Positions 44,192-53,714 of a stretch of 64,000 nucleotides of DNA are shown here, piece after piece (position 1 is the first letter of the stretch; each line of letters starts with the position of its first letter). Origin of the DNA: Candidatus Latescibacterota bacterium. GTDB taxonomy: Bacteria; Latescibacterota; UBA2968; UBA8231. Below the pieces are notes generated by a model. It had not been told where the DNA came from. It did not search any database and saw only the letters and a list, made by a program, of their open reading frames with translations. The position numbers and the translations under genes were made by a program. The stretch lies in contig JAJEIO010000020.1 of the NCBI GenBank assembly GCA_022827835.1, positions 1 to 64,000 on the forward strand, written 5' to 3'.

Positions 44192-44974
44192 TCAGTAACC
44201 CACCGAGCGTAGGAATTCCCGATTGGCCCGACACGATTCATCCGCGTCAGTGTCTGCATAGCTGGACAACTCGCCCATTACCCAGCCCTGATAGCCGATC
44301 TCCTCAAGCGCCGCGCGAATCGCGGCGAAGTCCAGCCCCACCGTGCCCTGCCCCATCACGCAGAACTTGCCCTGGGTCCAGTCCTTCATGTGCACGTAGC
44401 CGATGCGCTCGCGGTATTTGAAGATCTGGGCGACCGCGTCTTCCTGCATAAAGGCCGCCACCGACACGTCCATGCAGACCTGCAGCCGCTCGGCGTATGC
44501 GAGGAGCTTGTCCTGCTCCTCTTCGCTTTCGACCGTGCAGCGCGGATGCGCGTGGTAGGTCACCTTCACCCCCAGAGGCTCGGCGTAATCAATGAGGATT
44601 TCCGCCTGCTCAGCCAAGCGTTTAAACTCGTCGTCGTTGGGCCGGCGCAGCGCCACGCGATTGCCGCCGAGAAAGCAGTAATTGGGGCAACCCAACTCAG
44701 CCGCGTACTCGATGATGCGCCGCTGCCGAGCGAGCACCTGTTCGGCGTCGGGTCCCAGCGACACATTGCCGAACAGGCACACTGGCGGCAACCCGTGCTG
44801 ATCGAGCAAGCCGCGTAGCCTGCGGGGCGTGCCCAGCCAGTCCATCGAAACGCTGATGAACTCCACCCCCTCCCAGCCGGCGTCGGCAATGGTGCCAAAC
44901 ACCTTGTCCAAATCCGGCGTGGGGCCCCAAGTGATCGTGGAATACCCTAGATGAAACGACCGCCCTGCGCTCAT
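44192..44974 (-). CDS. Sugar phosphate isomerase/epimerase-like TIM-barrel protein
   Basis: A 260-residue protein of the xylose-isomerase-like/AP-endonuclease-2 fold. Metal-site regions are seen as WEGVEFISVSMD, VTYHAHPRCTVE, VCMDVSVAAFMQ and IGYVHMKDWTQG. Relatives include IolE/IolI-type inosose enzymes and 3-keto-sugar epimerases, commonly next to Gfo/Idh/MocA dehydrogenases as here. GGAGG precedes the ATG. The real substrate is not evident, and a role with the neighbouring oxidoreductase on the same carbohydrate is an inference from adjacency. Confidence 0.9.
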   Translation of the reverse strand: MSAGRSFHLGYSTITWGPTPDLDKVFGTIADAGWEGVEFISVSMDWLGTPRRLRGLLDQHGLPPVCLFGNVSLGPDAEQVLARQRRIIEYAAELGCPNYCFLGGNRVALRRPNDDEFKRLAEQAEILIDYAEPLGVKVTYHAHPRCTVESEEEQDKLLAYAERLQVCMDVSVAAFMQEDAVAQIFKYRERIGYVHMKDWTQGKFCVMGQGTVGLDFAAIRAALEEIGYQGWVMGELSSYADTDADESCRANREFLRSVGY

Positions 44975-45007
44975 TTTGACCTCCGTTCGCTTCTTGGTTC
45001 AGCCTTC

Positions 45008-45391
45008 TCAGGTCAGACACGCGGATACGTGCAAATGGGAAACCTGCCAGCGCTGGTCCTGCCTGAGCCAGACGATGGTTTCGCGCCAGGTACCTTCCTC
45101 GACGCTGTCGCCGATGGTCCATGTGCCGACCAGATACCCCGTACTGACCGCGACATCGCCGTGCACGGTGGCCTGGAGATCCCGCCATTCCACCTGCGCC
45201 TGGACACGGCCTGAGGCCATGCCGACCCGCAGCGCTTCGGAGTCGAAAGCCGCCAGACGACTGCCGTCGGGGCCAAAGGTAGTGCGTTGGGGGTGGATAT
45301 ACGGCAGAAAGGTGTCTATATCGCCGGCGCAATACGCGGCGGTGGCGATTTTCGCCGCCGCGATTACCGCTGCTGCTTCGTCATGGGCCAT
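45008..45391 (-). CDS. NTF2-like/SnoaL-type protein
   Basis: A small cone-fold protein of 127 residues. The helical N-terminus AAAVIAAAKIATAAYCAGDI leads to FLPYIHPQRTTFGPDGS and the C-terminal strands AVSTGYLVGTWTIGD and WRETIVWLRQDQRWQVSHLH, the pattern of DUF4440/SnoaL-like proteins, which bind or isomerise small ligands. ATG 45391 is preceded by GAGGAG and lies one base after the SDR stop, so the two are coupled. No specific reaction can be given. Confidence 0.82.
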   Translation of the reverse strand: MAHDEAAAVIAAAKIATAAYCAGDIDTFLPYIHPQRTTFGPDGSRLAAFDSEALRVGMASGRVQAQVEWRDLQATVHGDVAVSTGYLVGTWTIGDSVEEGTWRETIVWLRQDQRWQVSHLHVSACLT

Positions 45392-45392
45392 A

Positions 45393-46361
45393 TCAATCTC
45401 CTCGTTTGCTCTCCTGTCGTCGCCGCATGCCCTCCTGCAGGAACAATTCGCGGTTGGGAAAACCATTGACCAATGTGAATCCCCCGTCCACCGCGATCAA
45501 CTGACCGGTCATATAGGGAATCTGGGTGAAGGCGAAGGCAGCACCGGCGATATCTTCGGGCTGGCCGATGCGCGGCAGCGCCTGCGAGCCCCCCTCGGCC
45601 ATCAGACCGTAGGTTTCGGCCACGGTATACTGCTGGTCGGTCTCCGGATCGACAATGCCAGAAGGACGCGACGTCAGCGGCGTCTCCACCACCCCTGGAC
45701 GCAGGGCGTTGACGGTAATATTGTGCTGTCCCGCATCAAAGGCCGCCCCTAGGACCACGTGATTGAGCCCGGCCTTGCTCACCCCGTAGGGGATGCGCGT
45801 GCTGTCGGGCGCCACATCCGATACCGTAGCGATAAACAGAAAGCTGCGGTGCGGGACTTCTTGTCCGGCCCGTCGCTCGTTTTCGGCCTGCTCGATCATG
45901 CGTTTGAGCGCGCGCTGACACAGGCGGTAGGCCCCTTTGAGATTGACGCTGAGGACCCGGTCCAACTCCTGTTCAAGGTGATCGACCGGTGTCTCGGTGA
46001 AGCGGTAGCGCGCAATCTGCCCGTCTGCGCCGCGCACGTAGTTGGTCACGCCGCTGTTGCTGACCACGGTGTCGAGACGGCCGAAATGCGCGTAGGCCCG
46101 ATCCACTAGGTCGAAAGGGGCTTCGGGCCGGCTCAAATCGGCACCCAAGCTCAGCGCCTCCACTCCGTGCTCCGTCCGCAGCTTGTTGGCCACCGCGGCC
46201 GCCCGCTCCTCGCCGGAGCTTTTGTGCGCGCGGGGGTCGGAGGGATCGCTGCCGGAATTGTAGTGCACCACCACGTCGTAGCCGTTGGCGGCAAAGGCGG
46301 CCACAACAGCCGTGCCAATTCCACTGCTCGAACCAGAGACCAGACATACGGGCCTGCTCAT
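45393..46361 (-). CDS. Short-chain dehydrogenase/reductase
   Basis: A 322-residue NAD(P)-dependent SDR. The cofactor loop SGSSSGIGTAVVAAFA is at the N-terminus, NSGV in the place of the usual NNAG near residue 106, and the catalytic Tyr-x3-Lys in RIPYGVSKAGLNHV near residue 200. The end, DIAGAAFAFTQIPYMTGQ then IAVDGGFTLVNG, is classical. It is larger than most because of an insertion around residues 115-140. First gene of the five-gene metabolic block; the NTF2-like gene follows with translational coupling. Paralogue B2 ends 118 bases upstream. Confidence 0.93.
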   Translation of the reverse strand: MSRPVCLVSGSSSGIGTAVVAAFAANGYDVVVHYNSGSDPSDPRAHKSSGEERAAAVANKLRTEHGVEALSLGADLSRPEAPFDLVDRAYAHFGRLDTVVSNSGVTNYVRGADGQIARYRFTETPVDHLEQELDRVLSVNLKGAYRLCQRALKRMIEQAENERRAGQEVPHRSFLFIATVSDVAPDSTRIPYGVSKAGLNHVVLGAAFDAGQHNITVNALRPGVVETPLTSRPSGIVDPETDQQYTVAETYGLMAEGGSQALPRIGQPEDIAGAAFAFTQIPYMTGQLIAVDGGFTLVNGFPNRELFLQEGMRRRQESKRGD

Positions 46362-46479
46362 AGATAGACTCCCTGATTAATAGTCAACTTCGTTTGCTCT
46401 TGGACGATAACGCCTCAATCGACGATCTCCGCCATCCTTCCGGCACCGGCGCGATCGCAAATACAGCACAAGCCTTTTT

Positions 46480-48441
46480 TTAGTAAGCCATGCCGACAAC
46501 TCGTTGTGCCCGATCAATCCCTTCGTCCGTCTCTACGGTGAGCTGCAGCAGATACGTTCCCGGCGGCGCGAGTCGCCCCTCGACATCGCGCCCGTCCCAC
46601 GCCGCAGTGAACCGCCCACTGACCTGCTCACCGCCGTCGATCTGGCCGATCTCGCGCCCCGCCAAATCAAATATCTGGATCGCCACGGGTGCGGCCTCTA
46701 CGTTCAGCAAATCGCACTCAATCGCGACCACATCGTTAATCCCGTCGCCGTTGGGGGTAAAAACGCCGGCCTGCACGCGCAGCCCTTTGATGCTCTTTTG
46801 GGCCAAATCCAGAATATCTACGCTCAAGCGATCGCCCTCTATGAGCGGGTCCGCATCACCGGCCGTCAGCGCCTGCCGCACCTCGTGTGGTTTCTCGCTG
46901 TCGAAAATCCGCCCGGCAAAAAGCGTCCCAAACTGGAAGACTTCAGCGCGAAAATCGACCTCGATCCGCTCACCGGTTCGCGTCGCGTCGATCCGGGGAA
47001 TCCCCAATTCAAAGCCTCGCTCGTCCAGCCGCCGGATCTCAAAGCCCACCTCCTCGCCGCTGACCCGCACCGCATCCACTCCGCTGGGCAGGCTCGGAGT
47101 ATCGATTTCAATCGAATCGAAGCCCAAATCTCGGGGACTAAACACTGGGGTCAACACATAGGTAAACGCCGCCGGCTCGCCCGCCCTCACCGCGCCCGGC
47201 GTGATTTCCGCTAGCGCTTGGGTCGCAATCGGCGGGTCCGACACCGCAAACTGCACGTAGTCGAGTTGACTGCCCTGGTCGTGGCCCGAGTAGAAGTCGA
47301 TGCTGAACTGTACGTAGCGACGCGGTTTGTTCGCCTGTATATCTCCCACCCCGGCGCTGAAGTCGTAGGCCGGACTCCACGAGTCCCAGTTGCGGGTATC
47401 ATAGGTAATCCCTGCCTTCTCTCCCTTGTTGAGCTTGGCGTAACTCTGCCGGGTGAGGGGCTTCCCTTGCTGGTCGAAGAGTGACTTCTCGTCGCCCCTA
47501 AACGTGAAGCGCCAGTAGTTGTTCGGTTCGGCGCTGTCGCCGCTGCGCGTCCGCAGTTCGACGACAGCCTCCGGGTCCTGCCGTCCCGACCAAGTTATAG
47601 GACCCAGTGCAACTGCCTCACCGAGGTCGATGATGTTCGAGCGGTAGGTGGCCTCGTTGGCGAAGCCAAACCCGTATATCTCGAACTCGGCTAGCTCCCA
47701 AATCCCGCTCGAATTTTCCGGGGCATCGAGCAGCAGACGCTGGACCGGCTCGGAAGGCATCGCCAGTTCCACCACTCCGCTCGAGTTTTCCTTGATGTCA
47801 TAGGCGAGGTCGAAGTCGAAAAAAAAGCCTCGATGTGTGATCGCGTGATCGCGGGTGCCGTCCTTGAGGGGATCGCCATCGCTGGTGCCGACTCTAAATC
47901 GCTGGATAAAGCGCTCGCTGACAAACTTTTCGCGGGGAAAAAATCGAACGCGTTGAAGCGTGAATAGGCCGCCGAGGTCGAAGATCCAGACCTTGGTGTA
48001 GATCCATCGTCCCTTACCCCAGTTCTCCTCGAGGGAGCGTCCACCAAAGAAAATGGATCCCCAAGGCCAGTGGCCGTCGCCCAGATAGACCGTTTCGGGA
48101 TCGCCATCGAAGATGAAGTGGTCGTCGTCCTCTAAGTTCTCGGTCCAGCCAGTGTGCGAGTGCATGACGAACACAGTGCCGCCGTCCAATTCGTAGATCT
48201 GCGGCGCGATGTTGACAGTGGGGTCTAGACGTTGGGGACGGATGAAGTCGGCTTCTACTTCGACCAACTTGATCTGGCCATCGCGGGCTTCGTCGGCATC
48301 GGCCCAAGCCAACGACACGAATTCGTAGGGCGCGTCCAGTTCGGGCGGTGGCAGACTCTGGCCACCGATCCGATAAATCGTCAACGCCGACACTTGGCTC
48401 CAGAAGAAACCGAGCGCCAGCAGAACCAGCGACACCCGCAT
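46480..48441 (-). CDS. Array protein B2: secreted discoidin-like surface protein
   Basis: Family B, 653 residues. Signal peptide, then LTIYRIGGQSLPPPELDAPY, RLDPTVNIAPQIYELDGG, and a discoidin-like domain (FDGDPETVYLGDGHWPWG, KVWIFDLGGLFTLQRVRFF). The module NWDSWSPAYDF lies near residue 358. The C-terminal domain has GVFTPNGDGINDVVAIECD and ends QRVVGMAY. It has an insertion before the discoidin core compared with B1, B3 and B4. AAGGAGT gives a good ribosome site, 27 bases after A2. It is the last array gene before the metabolic block. Confidence 0.85.
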   Translation of the reverse strand: MRVSLVLLALGFFWSQVSALTIYRIGGQSLPPPELDAPYEFVSLAWADADEARDGQIKLVEVEADFIRPQRLDPTVNIAPQIYELDGGTVFVMHSHTGWTENLEDDDHFIFDGDPETVYLGDGHWPWGSIFFGGRSLEENWGKGRWIYTKVWIFDLGGLFTLQRVRFFPREKFVSERFIQRFRVGTSDGDPLKDGTRDHAITHRGFFFDFDLAYDIKENSSGVVELAMPSEPVQRLLLDAPENSSGIWELAEFEIYGFGFANEATYRSNIIDLGEAVALGPITWSGRQDPEAVVELRTRSGDSAEPNNYWRFTFRGDEKSLFDQQGKPLTRQSYAKLNKGEKAGITYDTRNWDSWSPAYDFSAGVGDIQANKPRRYVQFSIDFYSGHDQGSQLDYVQFAVSDPPIATQALAEITPGAVRAGEPAAFTYVLTPVFSPRDLGFDSIEIDTPSLPSGVDAVRVSGEEVGFEIRRLDERGFELGIPRIDATRTGERIEVDFRAEVFQFGTLFAGRIFDSEKPHEVRQALTAGDADPLIEGDRLSVDILDLAQKSIKGLRVQAGVFTPNGDGINDVVAIECDLLNVEAAPVAIQIFDLAGREIGQIDGGEQVSGRFTAAWDGRDVEGRLAPPGTYLLQLTVETDEGIDRAQRVVGMAY

Positions 48442-48468
48442 AGTACTCCTTCCGCTGAGAGGAGAATC

Positions 48469-51075
48469 CTAATAGGCAACGGCGATGGTGCGGAAAATCT
48501 CGGCGCGTCCAATGCTGGCACCCTCAGTATCCGTATCGACTCGCACTCGCGCCAGATAGACTCCTGGGGGCACCACCGTCCCCTGCTCATCCCGACCGTC
48601 CCACTCCATCCCGTAGATCCCCGTGCTCGTCGGACGATGCTCGACTAAGCGACGCACTCGCCGCCCTCGCATGTCGTGGATCAACACTTCCACCGGACTA
48701 GCCCCGTCCACCTTGACTACCTGAAAGTGAAATCCCATCTCGTCGTTGACTCCGTCGCCATTGGGCGTAACCACGCGAGGCTCCACTTCCACCGCCTGTA
48801 CCAAGGCACCCTCCTGTACTGTCCCCACCAACGTCGTCGTGTTGCTGGCAATGGCTTCCACGGCCTCGCCTGGATCTACCCGCTGCCAGCCCCCCTCGCC
48901 CTCCGCACTGTGTTGCAACGATGCCTGCAATACCGCACCCGTCGAAAACAAGGCCGTCGAAAAGTCCAATCGCACTACCTCAACCCCCGAAGAGGGACTT
49001 ATCGCCGAAAACGCCACTTGCAAACTATCGCCAGCCGTGGGCACAACCTCTGCTCCGTCCAACGCCCAATCAGCTCCTACGTCAGTGGCCAAGGCCACCG
49101 CCGGACCGCCATACACCCCCTCAAACGCCAAACGCATATCCGACGGCGCGACCACCAACAACTGATCAAACCCCGGATCGCCTGCGGCAAACTGGGGACG
49201 CACGTAGAGCGAAAACCGCTGCTGCTGCCCCAACTGCTCCACCGCAAAGGGGGTCACTTCGCCCGACAGTCCCTGCGCAACCGGATTGGTAAAATTCAAG
49301 CGAATCGACCGCAGCGTCGCACTGTAATCGGGTGTGTCTGACCCCAGTATCGCCCGCACCTCCAAGTATGCCCGTGGTGAGGGTGAAGTAATCGGGCTAC
49401 CGCTGGCGTCTTCGTAGGGCGCACTCCAGTCGCTCCAGTCCCCACCGGCGACCTCCTCACCAATGGTGTCGCCGCGAAAAATCGACAGCAGCTTGTTGTA
49501 TTCGGCCTCAGTGACTTCAGTGCCGTCCTTTTTGAAGTAGCGCAGCACCTCGTCGAGTTCGTTGCCGGTGCGAGTCTGCAACACGACGCTGGTGCCGGGG
49601 GGCGTATCGGCGTCCCAGGCAATCGACAGCAGATTGCGACTGCCGCCCAAGCGGATCAAATTGGAGGTCAGCGTCACCTCCGGGTGATATCCTCGCCCGT
49701 AAAGCTGGATCTCGGCTGGCTGGCCGGTGGCTCCGCCAAAGCCGCCACCCGCCTCAAACTGCGCCCACACCAAGCGAAAGAAGCGCGCTTTTATCCGCTC
49801 GAAGTCATTGCCTTCGTATACTCCGAAGCTGAGGTTGGTCACACGGCCGGCAGAGGCCGAGACATCCTGAGTCGGTACGCGCGTTCCTCCGGTGACCCAC
49901 TTGAGGGTGCCATCGGCTTCAAGGCTGCCATCGGAAAAGTCGAGCCGGTAGTCCGTAAACGTCGAGCCACCGTAGGCGAGGCGAAAAGCGTCGATCCAGT
50001 AAAAAGCCCCCAAGTCAAAAAAGACAATGCCCTCTGGATTTTTGAACGAGCCACGACCAAAGGAATAGATAAACTGTACCTTACTCTCGATCTGGCCGTC
50101 AATTAGGTTGTTGATCGCCGCCGTCTGCGTCGCCGTACCATACCCTCCCCGAGCCAACGCCCCCGTCAGAATCTCGTCGCCCTCAGCCCAAACCTCCAAT
50201 TCAGCTAACCGTGGACGCTCTCGCTGGAAGTAGCGGATCGGTCCCTGCTGCTCAGCCGTTAATAATTCGTATATCTCCGGCGACACCACCGTCTCACTGC
50301 CATCAGCCTGCCGCTTGTAAAACTCAATAGCTCCCTGCTCTCCTGCCGGCAAAGCCTCGTACTCAGCTTGGCTTAGCTCCCGTCCGCGATCAAAGTCACT
50401 ACCCGTAATGATGATCTGCACAAAGCGCATCCCCGTACCGGCAAAGGTCGGCTCCGAGTTGGTGACTAACTCGAACACCCGCTGCTCCTTGTTGGGCTTT
50501 AACGTGCGCAGAATGGTCGTAAACTCGGGCGTGGGCGAACGCTGGTTGCCCTTGGGAATATTGCCCTGTGAGGCCAACAGGTCGAACTGCAGGAAGGGAT
50601 CGCCTAACTCCTCGGCAACGAACTTGAGCACCAGCTTCTTAGCCATCACCAACCGACCTAAATCGACGATAAACCACCACTGCGTACCCAAATCCAACGC
50701 CTCCGTCGGCGGATCCGGCTCCCAATAGGTCGTCATATCTCCGTCGAACAGGTTTTCTACACCCTCAACATTGGAGCGAGCACCCCCTAAGATAGCGTCG
50801 GCAAGGACGATGTCTTCTGGCTCTTTCTTCAGGCCGTCCGGCGGACGCGCACGCAAGTTGGCGACGATGTCACCGACGGCGTTGATATCGCGCCGCAGAC
50901 TCCGGGGTTGCACCGTCCCGCTGCTGCCTAAGTCCAGCACTCCCGGCGGAAAGTTCCAGCTTTGCCAGTGCGCACGGCTATCAACCACCACTTGATCCGC
51001 AGTGATCCGGTAACCCGATTGGGCAAACGCAGTACCGGCGATCAGCACAGCTAGGACCAATGATCGAGTCATCAT
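48469..51075 (-). CDS. Array protein A2: secreted discoidin-like surface protein
   Basis: Family A, 868 residues. The signal LVLAVLIAGTAFAQSG is followed by YRITADQVVVDSRAHWQSWN. First discoidin-like domain around residues 105-230 (LFDGDMTTYWEPDPP, WWFIVDLGRLVMAKKL), the LAELEVWAEGDEI strand near 292, a second domain to about 460, GGDWSDWSAPYED near 548, and a TPNGDGVNDE/FlgD-Ig-like end from about 765 ending RTIAVAY. It is nearly identical to A3 over most of its length, but residues 390-420 and the last 120 residues differ strongly. Ten bases separate it from A3. Confidence 0.86.
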   Translation of the reverse strand: MMTRSLVLAVLIAGTAFAQSGYRITADQVVVDSRAHWQSWNFPPGVLDLGSSGTVQPRSLRRDINAVGDIVANLRARPPDGLKKEPEDIVLADAILGGARSNVEGVENLFDGDMTTYWEPDPPTEALDLGTQWWFIVDLGRLVMAKKLVLKFVAEELGDPFLQFDLLASQGNIPKGNQRSPTPEFTTILRTLKPNKEQRVFELVTNSEPTFAGTGMRFVQIIITGSDFDRGRELSQAEYEALPAGEQGAIEFYKRQADGSETVVSPEIYELLTAEQQGPIRYFQRERPRLAELEVWAEGDEILTGALARGGYGTATQTAAINNLIDGQIESKVQFIYSFGRGSFKNPEGIVFFDLGAFYWIDAFRLAYGGSTFTDYRLDFSDGSLEADGTLKWVTGGTRVPTQDVSASAGRVTNLSFGVYEGNDFERIKARFFRLVWAQFEAGGGFGGATGQPAEIQLYGRGYHPEVTLTSNLIRLGGSRNLLSIAWDADTPPGTSVVLQTRTGNELDEVLRYFKKDGTEVTEAEYNKLLSIFRGDTIGEEVAGGDWSDWSAPYEDASGSPITSPSPRAYLEVRAILGSDTPDYSATLRSIRLNFTNPVAQGLSGEVTPFAVEQLGQQQRFSLYVRPQFAAGDPGFDQLLVVAPSDMRLAFEGVYGGPAVALATDVGADWALDGAEVVPTAGDSLQVAFSAISPSSGVEVVRLDFSTALFSTGAVLQASLQHSAEGEGGWQRVDPGEAVEAIASNTTTLVGTVQEGALVQAVEVEPRVVTPNGDGVNDEMGFHFQVVKVDGASPVEVLIHDMRGRRVRRLVEHRPTSTGIYGMEWDGRDEQGTVVPPGVYLARVRVDTDTEGASIGRAEIFRTIAVAY

Positions 51076-51085
51076 TAATGACCCC

Positions 51086-53698
51086 TCAGTAGGCAACGGC
51101 AATGGTGCGGAAAATCTCGGCATTGCCTATTTGGGAGCCCTCGGTATCGGTGTCCACCCGCAGCCGCGCCAGATAGATTCCCGGGGGCACCATCGCCCCC
51201 TGCTCATCCCACCCGTCCCAAGCGATCCCATACGATCCTGTACTCAACGCCCGCTGCTCGGCCAGCCGCCGCACCAGCCGCCCTTGCAGATCGTAGATGA
51301 GCACCTCCACCGGACTGTCGTCGCCCACCTTGACCACTGTAAAACGGAATGACGCCTCGTCATTGATGCCATCGCCGTTGGGCGTAAACACCGCGGGCAC
51401 CACCGACACCGCTTGCACCAAAGGCCCAGACGCGACTTTGCCCACCAGCGTCGTCGTATTGCTGACCACCTCCGCGACCGCCTCGCCCGGATCCACCCGC
51501 TGCCAGCCCCCTTCTCCCTCTGCACTGTGCTGCAATGACGCCTGCAATACCGCACCCGTCGAAAACAAAGCCGTCGAAAAATCCAACCGCACCACCTCCA
51601 CTTCTGAGGATGGACCGATCTCCGAAAACGCCACTTGCAAACTATCGCCAGCCGTGGGCACAACCTCTGCACCCTCCAACGCCCAATCGGCTCCTACGTC
51701 AGCGGCCAAGACCGCCGCCGGACCACCATACACCCCTGCAAACGCCAAACGCATATCCGACGGGGCGACCACCAACAACTGATCAAACCCCGGATCGCCT
51801 GCGGCAAACTGAGGACGCACGTAGAGCGAAAACCGCTGCGGCTGCCCCAACTGCTCCACCGCAAAGGGCGTCACTTCGCCCGACAGCCCCTGCGCAACCG
51901 GATTGGTAAAATTCAAGCGAATCGACCGCAGCGTCGCACTGTAATCGGGCGTGTCCGACCCCAGCACCGCCCGCACCTCCAAGTATGCCCGCGGCGAGGG
52001 CGAGGTGATCGGACTACCGCTGGCGTCTTCGTAGGGCGCACTCCAGTCGCTCCAGTCTCCTCCGGCGACCTCCTCACCGATGGTGTCGCCGCGGAAAATC
52101 GACAGCAGCTTGTTGTATTCGGCCTCGGTGACTTCAGTGCCGTCCTTTTTGAAGTAGCGCAACACCTCGTCGAGTTCGTTGCCGGTGCGAGTCTGCAACA
52201 CGACGCTGGTGCCCGGCGGCGTATCAGCATCCCACTCAATCGACAGCAAGTTTCGACTGCCGCCTAAGCGGATCAGATTGGACGTCAGCGCCACCTCCGG
52301 GTGATACCCTCGCCCGTAAAGCTGGATCTCCGCCGGCTGGCCGGTGGCTCCGCCGCGGGCTGTGGCGCTTTCGATCTGCTCCCACACCAAGCGAAAGAAG
52401 CGCGCTTTTACCCGCTCGAAATCGTTACCCTCGTAGGCTCCGAATCTGAGATTAGTCTCGCTTTCCCACTTCGACCCCACCGCGGTAGGGGCGGAGGTCT
52501 GGCGCGTTCCCGTCGTGGTCCACTTGAGGCTGCCGTCCGCTTCGAGGCTGCCATCGGAAAAGTCGAGCCGGTAGTCCTTAAATGGCGAGCCACCGTAGGC
52601 GAGGCGAAAAGCGTCGATCCAGTAAAAAGCCCCCAAGTCAAAAAAGACAATGCCCTCTGGATCTTTGAACGAACCGCGCCCAAAAGAATAGAGAAATTGA
52701 ACCTTGCTCTCGATCTGGCCGTCAATCAGGTTGTTGATCGCCGCCGTCTGCGTCGCCGTACCATACCCTCCCCGAGCCAACGCCCCCGTCAGAATCTCGT
52801 CGCCCTCAGCCCAAACCTCCAATTCAGCTAACCGTGGACGCTCTCGCTGGAAATAGCGGATCGGCCCCTGCTGCTCAGCCGTTAATAATTCGTATATCTC
52901 CGGCGACACCACCGTCTCACTGCCATCAGCCTGCCGCTTGTAAAACTCAATGGCCCCCTGATCACTCGCCGGCAAAGCCTCGTATTGTGCCAGACTTACC
53001 TCCCGCCCGCGATCAAAGTCACTGCCGGTAATGATGATCTGCACAAAGCGCATCCCCGGACCAGCAAAGGTCGGCTCCGAGTTGGTGATCAACTCGAACA
53101 CCCGCTGCTCCTTGTTGGGCTTTAACGTGCGCAGAATAGTGGTAAACTCGGGCGTGGGCGAACGCTGGTTGCCCTTGGGAATGTTGCCCTGTGAGGCCAA
53201 CAGGTCGAACTGCAAGAAGGGATCGCCCAACTCCTCGTCAACGAACTTGAGCACCAGCTTCTTGGCCATCACCAACCGACCTAAATCGACGATAAACCAC
53301 CACTGCGTGCCCAAATCCAACGCCTCCGTCGGCGGATCCGGCTCCCAATAGGTCGTCATATCCCCGTCGAACAGATTTTCCACACCCGCGACATTGGAGC
53401 GAGCACCTCCTAAGATGGCATCGGCAAGGACGATGTCTTCTGGGTCTTTCTTCAAGCCGTCCGGTGGACGCGCACGCAAGTTGGCGACGATGTCGCCGAC
53501 GGCATTGATATCGCGCCGCAGACTCCGGGGTTGCACCGTTCCACTGCTACCCAAGTCCAGCACTCCCGGCGGAAAGTTCCAGCTTTGCCAGTGCGCGCGC
53601 CGGTCAACCACCACTTGATCCGCAGTGATCCGGTAACCCGATTGGGCAAACGCAGTGCCGGCGATCAGCACAGCTAAGATCAATGATCGAGTCATCAT
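51086..53698 (-). CDS. Array protein A3: secreted discoidin-like surface protein
   Basis: Family A, 870 residues, same layout as A2: signal LILAVLIAGTAFAQSG, two discoidin-like regions, GGDWSDWSAPYED, and a FTPNGDGINDEASF end closing with RTIAVAY. Up to about residue 745 it matches A2 almost residue for residue, apart from one loop (residues 393-425, TTTGTRQTSAPTAVGSKW). Its last 120 residues instead match A4. The gene therefore looks like a mosaic. Start at ATG 53698 by the signal peptide (two ATGs in tandem), 16 bases after A4. Confidence 0.86.
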   Translation of the reverse strand: MMTRSLILAVLIAGTAFAQSGYRITADQVVVDRRAHWQSWNFPPGVLDLGSSGTVQPRSLRRDINAVGDIVANLRARPPDGLKKDPEDIVLADAILGGARSNVAGVENLFDGDMTTYWEPDPPTEALDLGTQWWFIVDLGRLVMAKKLVLKFVDEELGDPFLQFDLLASQGNIPKGNQRSPTPEFTTILRTLKPNKEQRVFELITNSEPTFAGPGMRFVQIIITGSDFDRGREVSLAQYEALPASDQGAIEFYKRQADGSETVVSPEIYELLTAEQQGPIRYFQRERPRLAELEVWAEGDEILTGALARGGYGTATQTAAINNLIDGQIESKVQFLYSFGRGSFKDPEGIVFFDLGAFYWIDAFRLAYGGSPFKDYRLDFSDGSLEADGSLKWTTTGTRQTSAPTAVGSKWESETNLRFGAYEGNDFERVKARFFRLVWEQIESATARGGATGQPAEIQLYGRGYHPEVALTSNLIRLGGSRNLLSIEWDADTPPGTSVVLQTRTGNELDEVLRYFKKDGTEVTEAEYNKLLSIFRGDTIGEEVAGGDWSDWSAPYEDASGSPITSPSPRAYLEVRAVLGSDTPDYSATLRSIRLNFTNPVAQGLSGEVTPFAVEQLGQPQRFSLYVRPQFAAGDPGFDQLLVVAPSDMRLAFAGVYGGPAAVLAADVGADWALEGAEVVPTAGDSLQVAFSEIGPSSEVEVVRLDFSTALFSTGAVLQASLQHSAEGEGGWQRVDPGEAVAEVVSNTTTLVGKVASGPLVQAVSVVPAVFTPNGDGINDEASFRFTVVKVGDDSPVEVLIYDLQGRLVRRLAEQRALSTGSYGIAWDGWDEQGAMVPPGIYLARLRVDTDTEGSQIGNAEIFRTIAVAY

Positions 53699-53714
53699 TA
53701 ATGCCCCCTCTATA

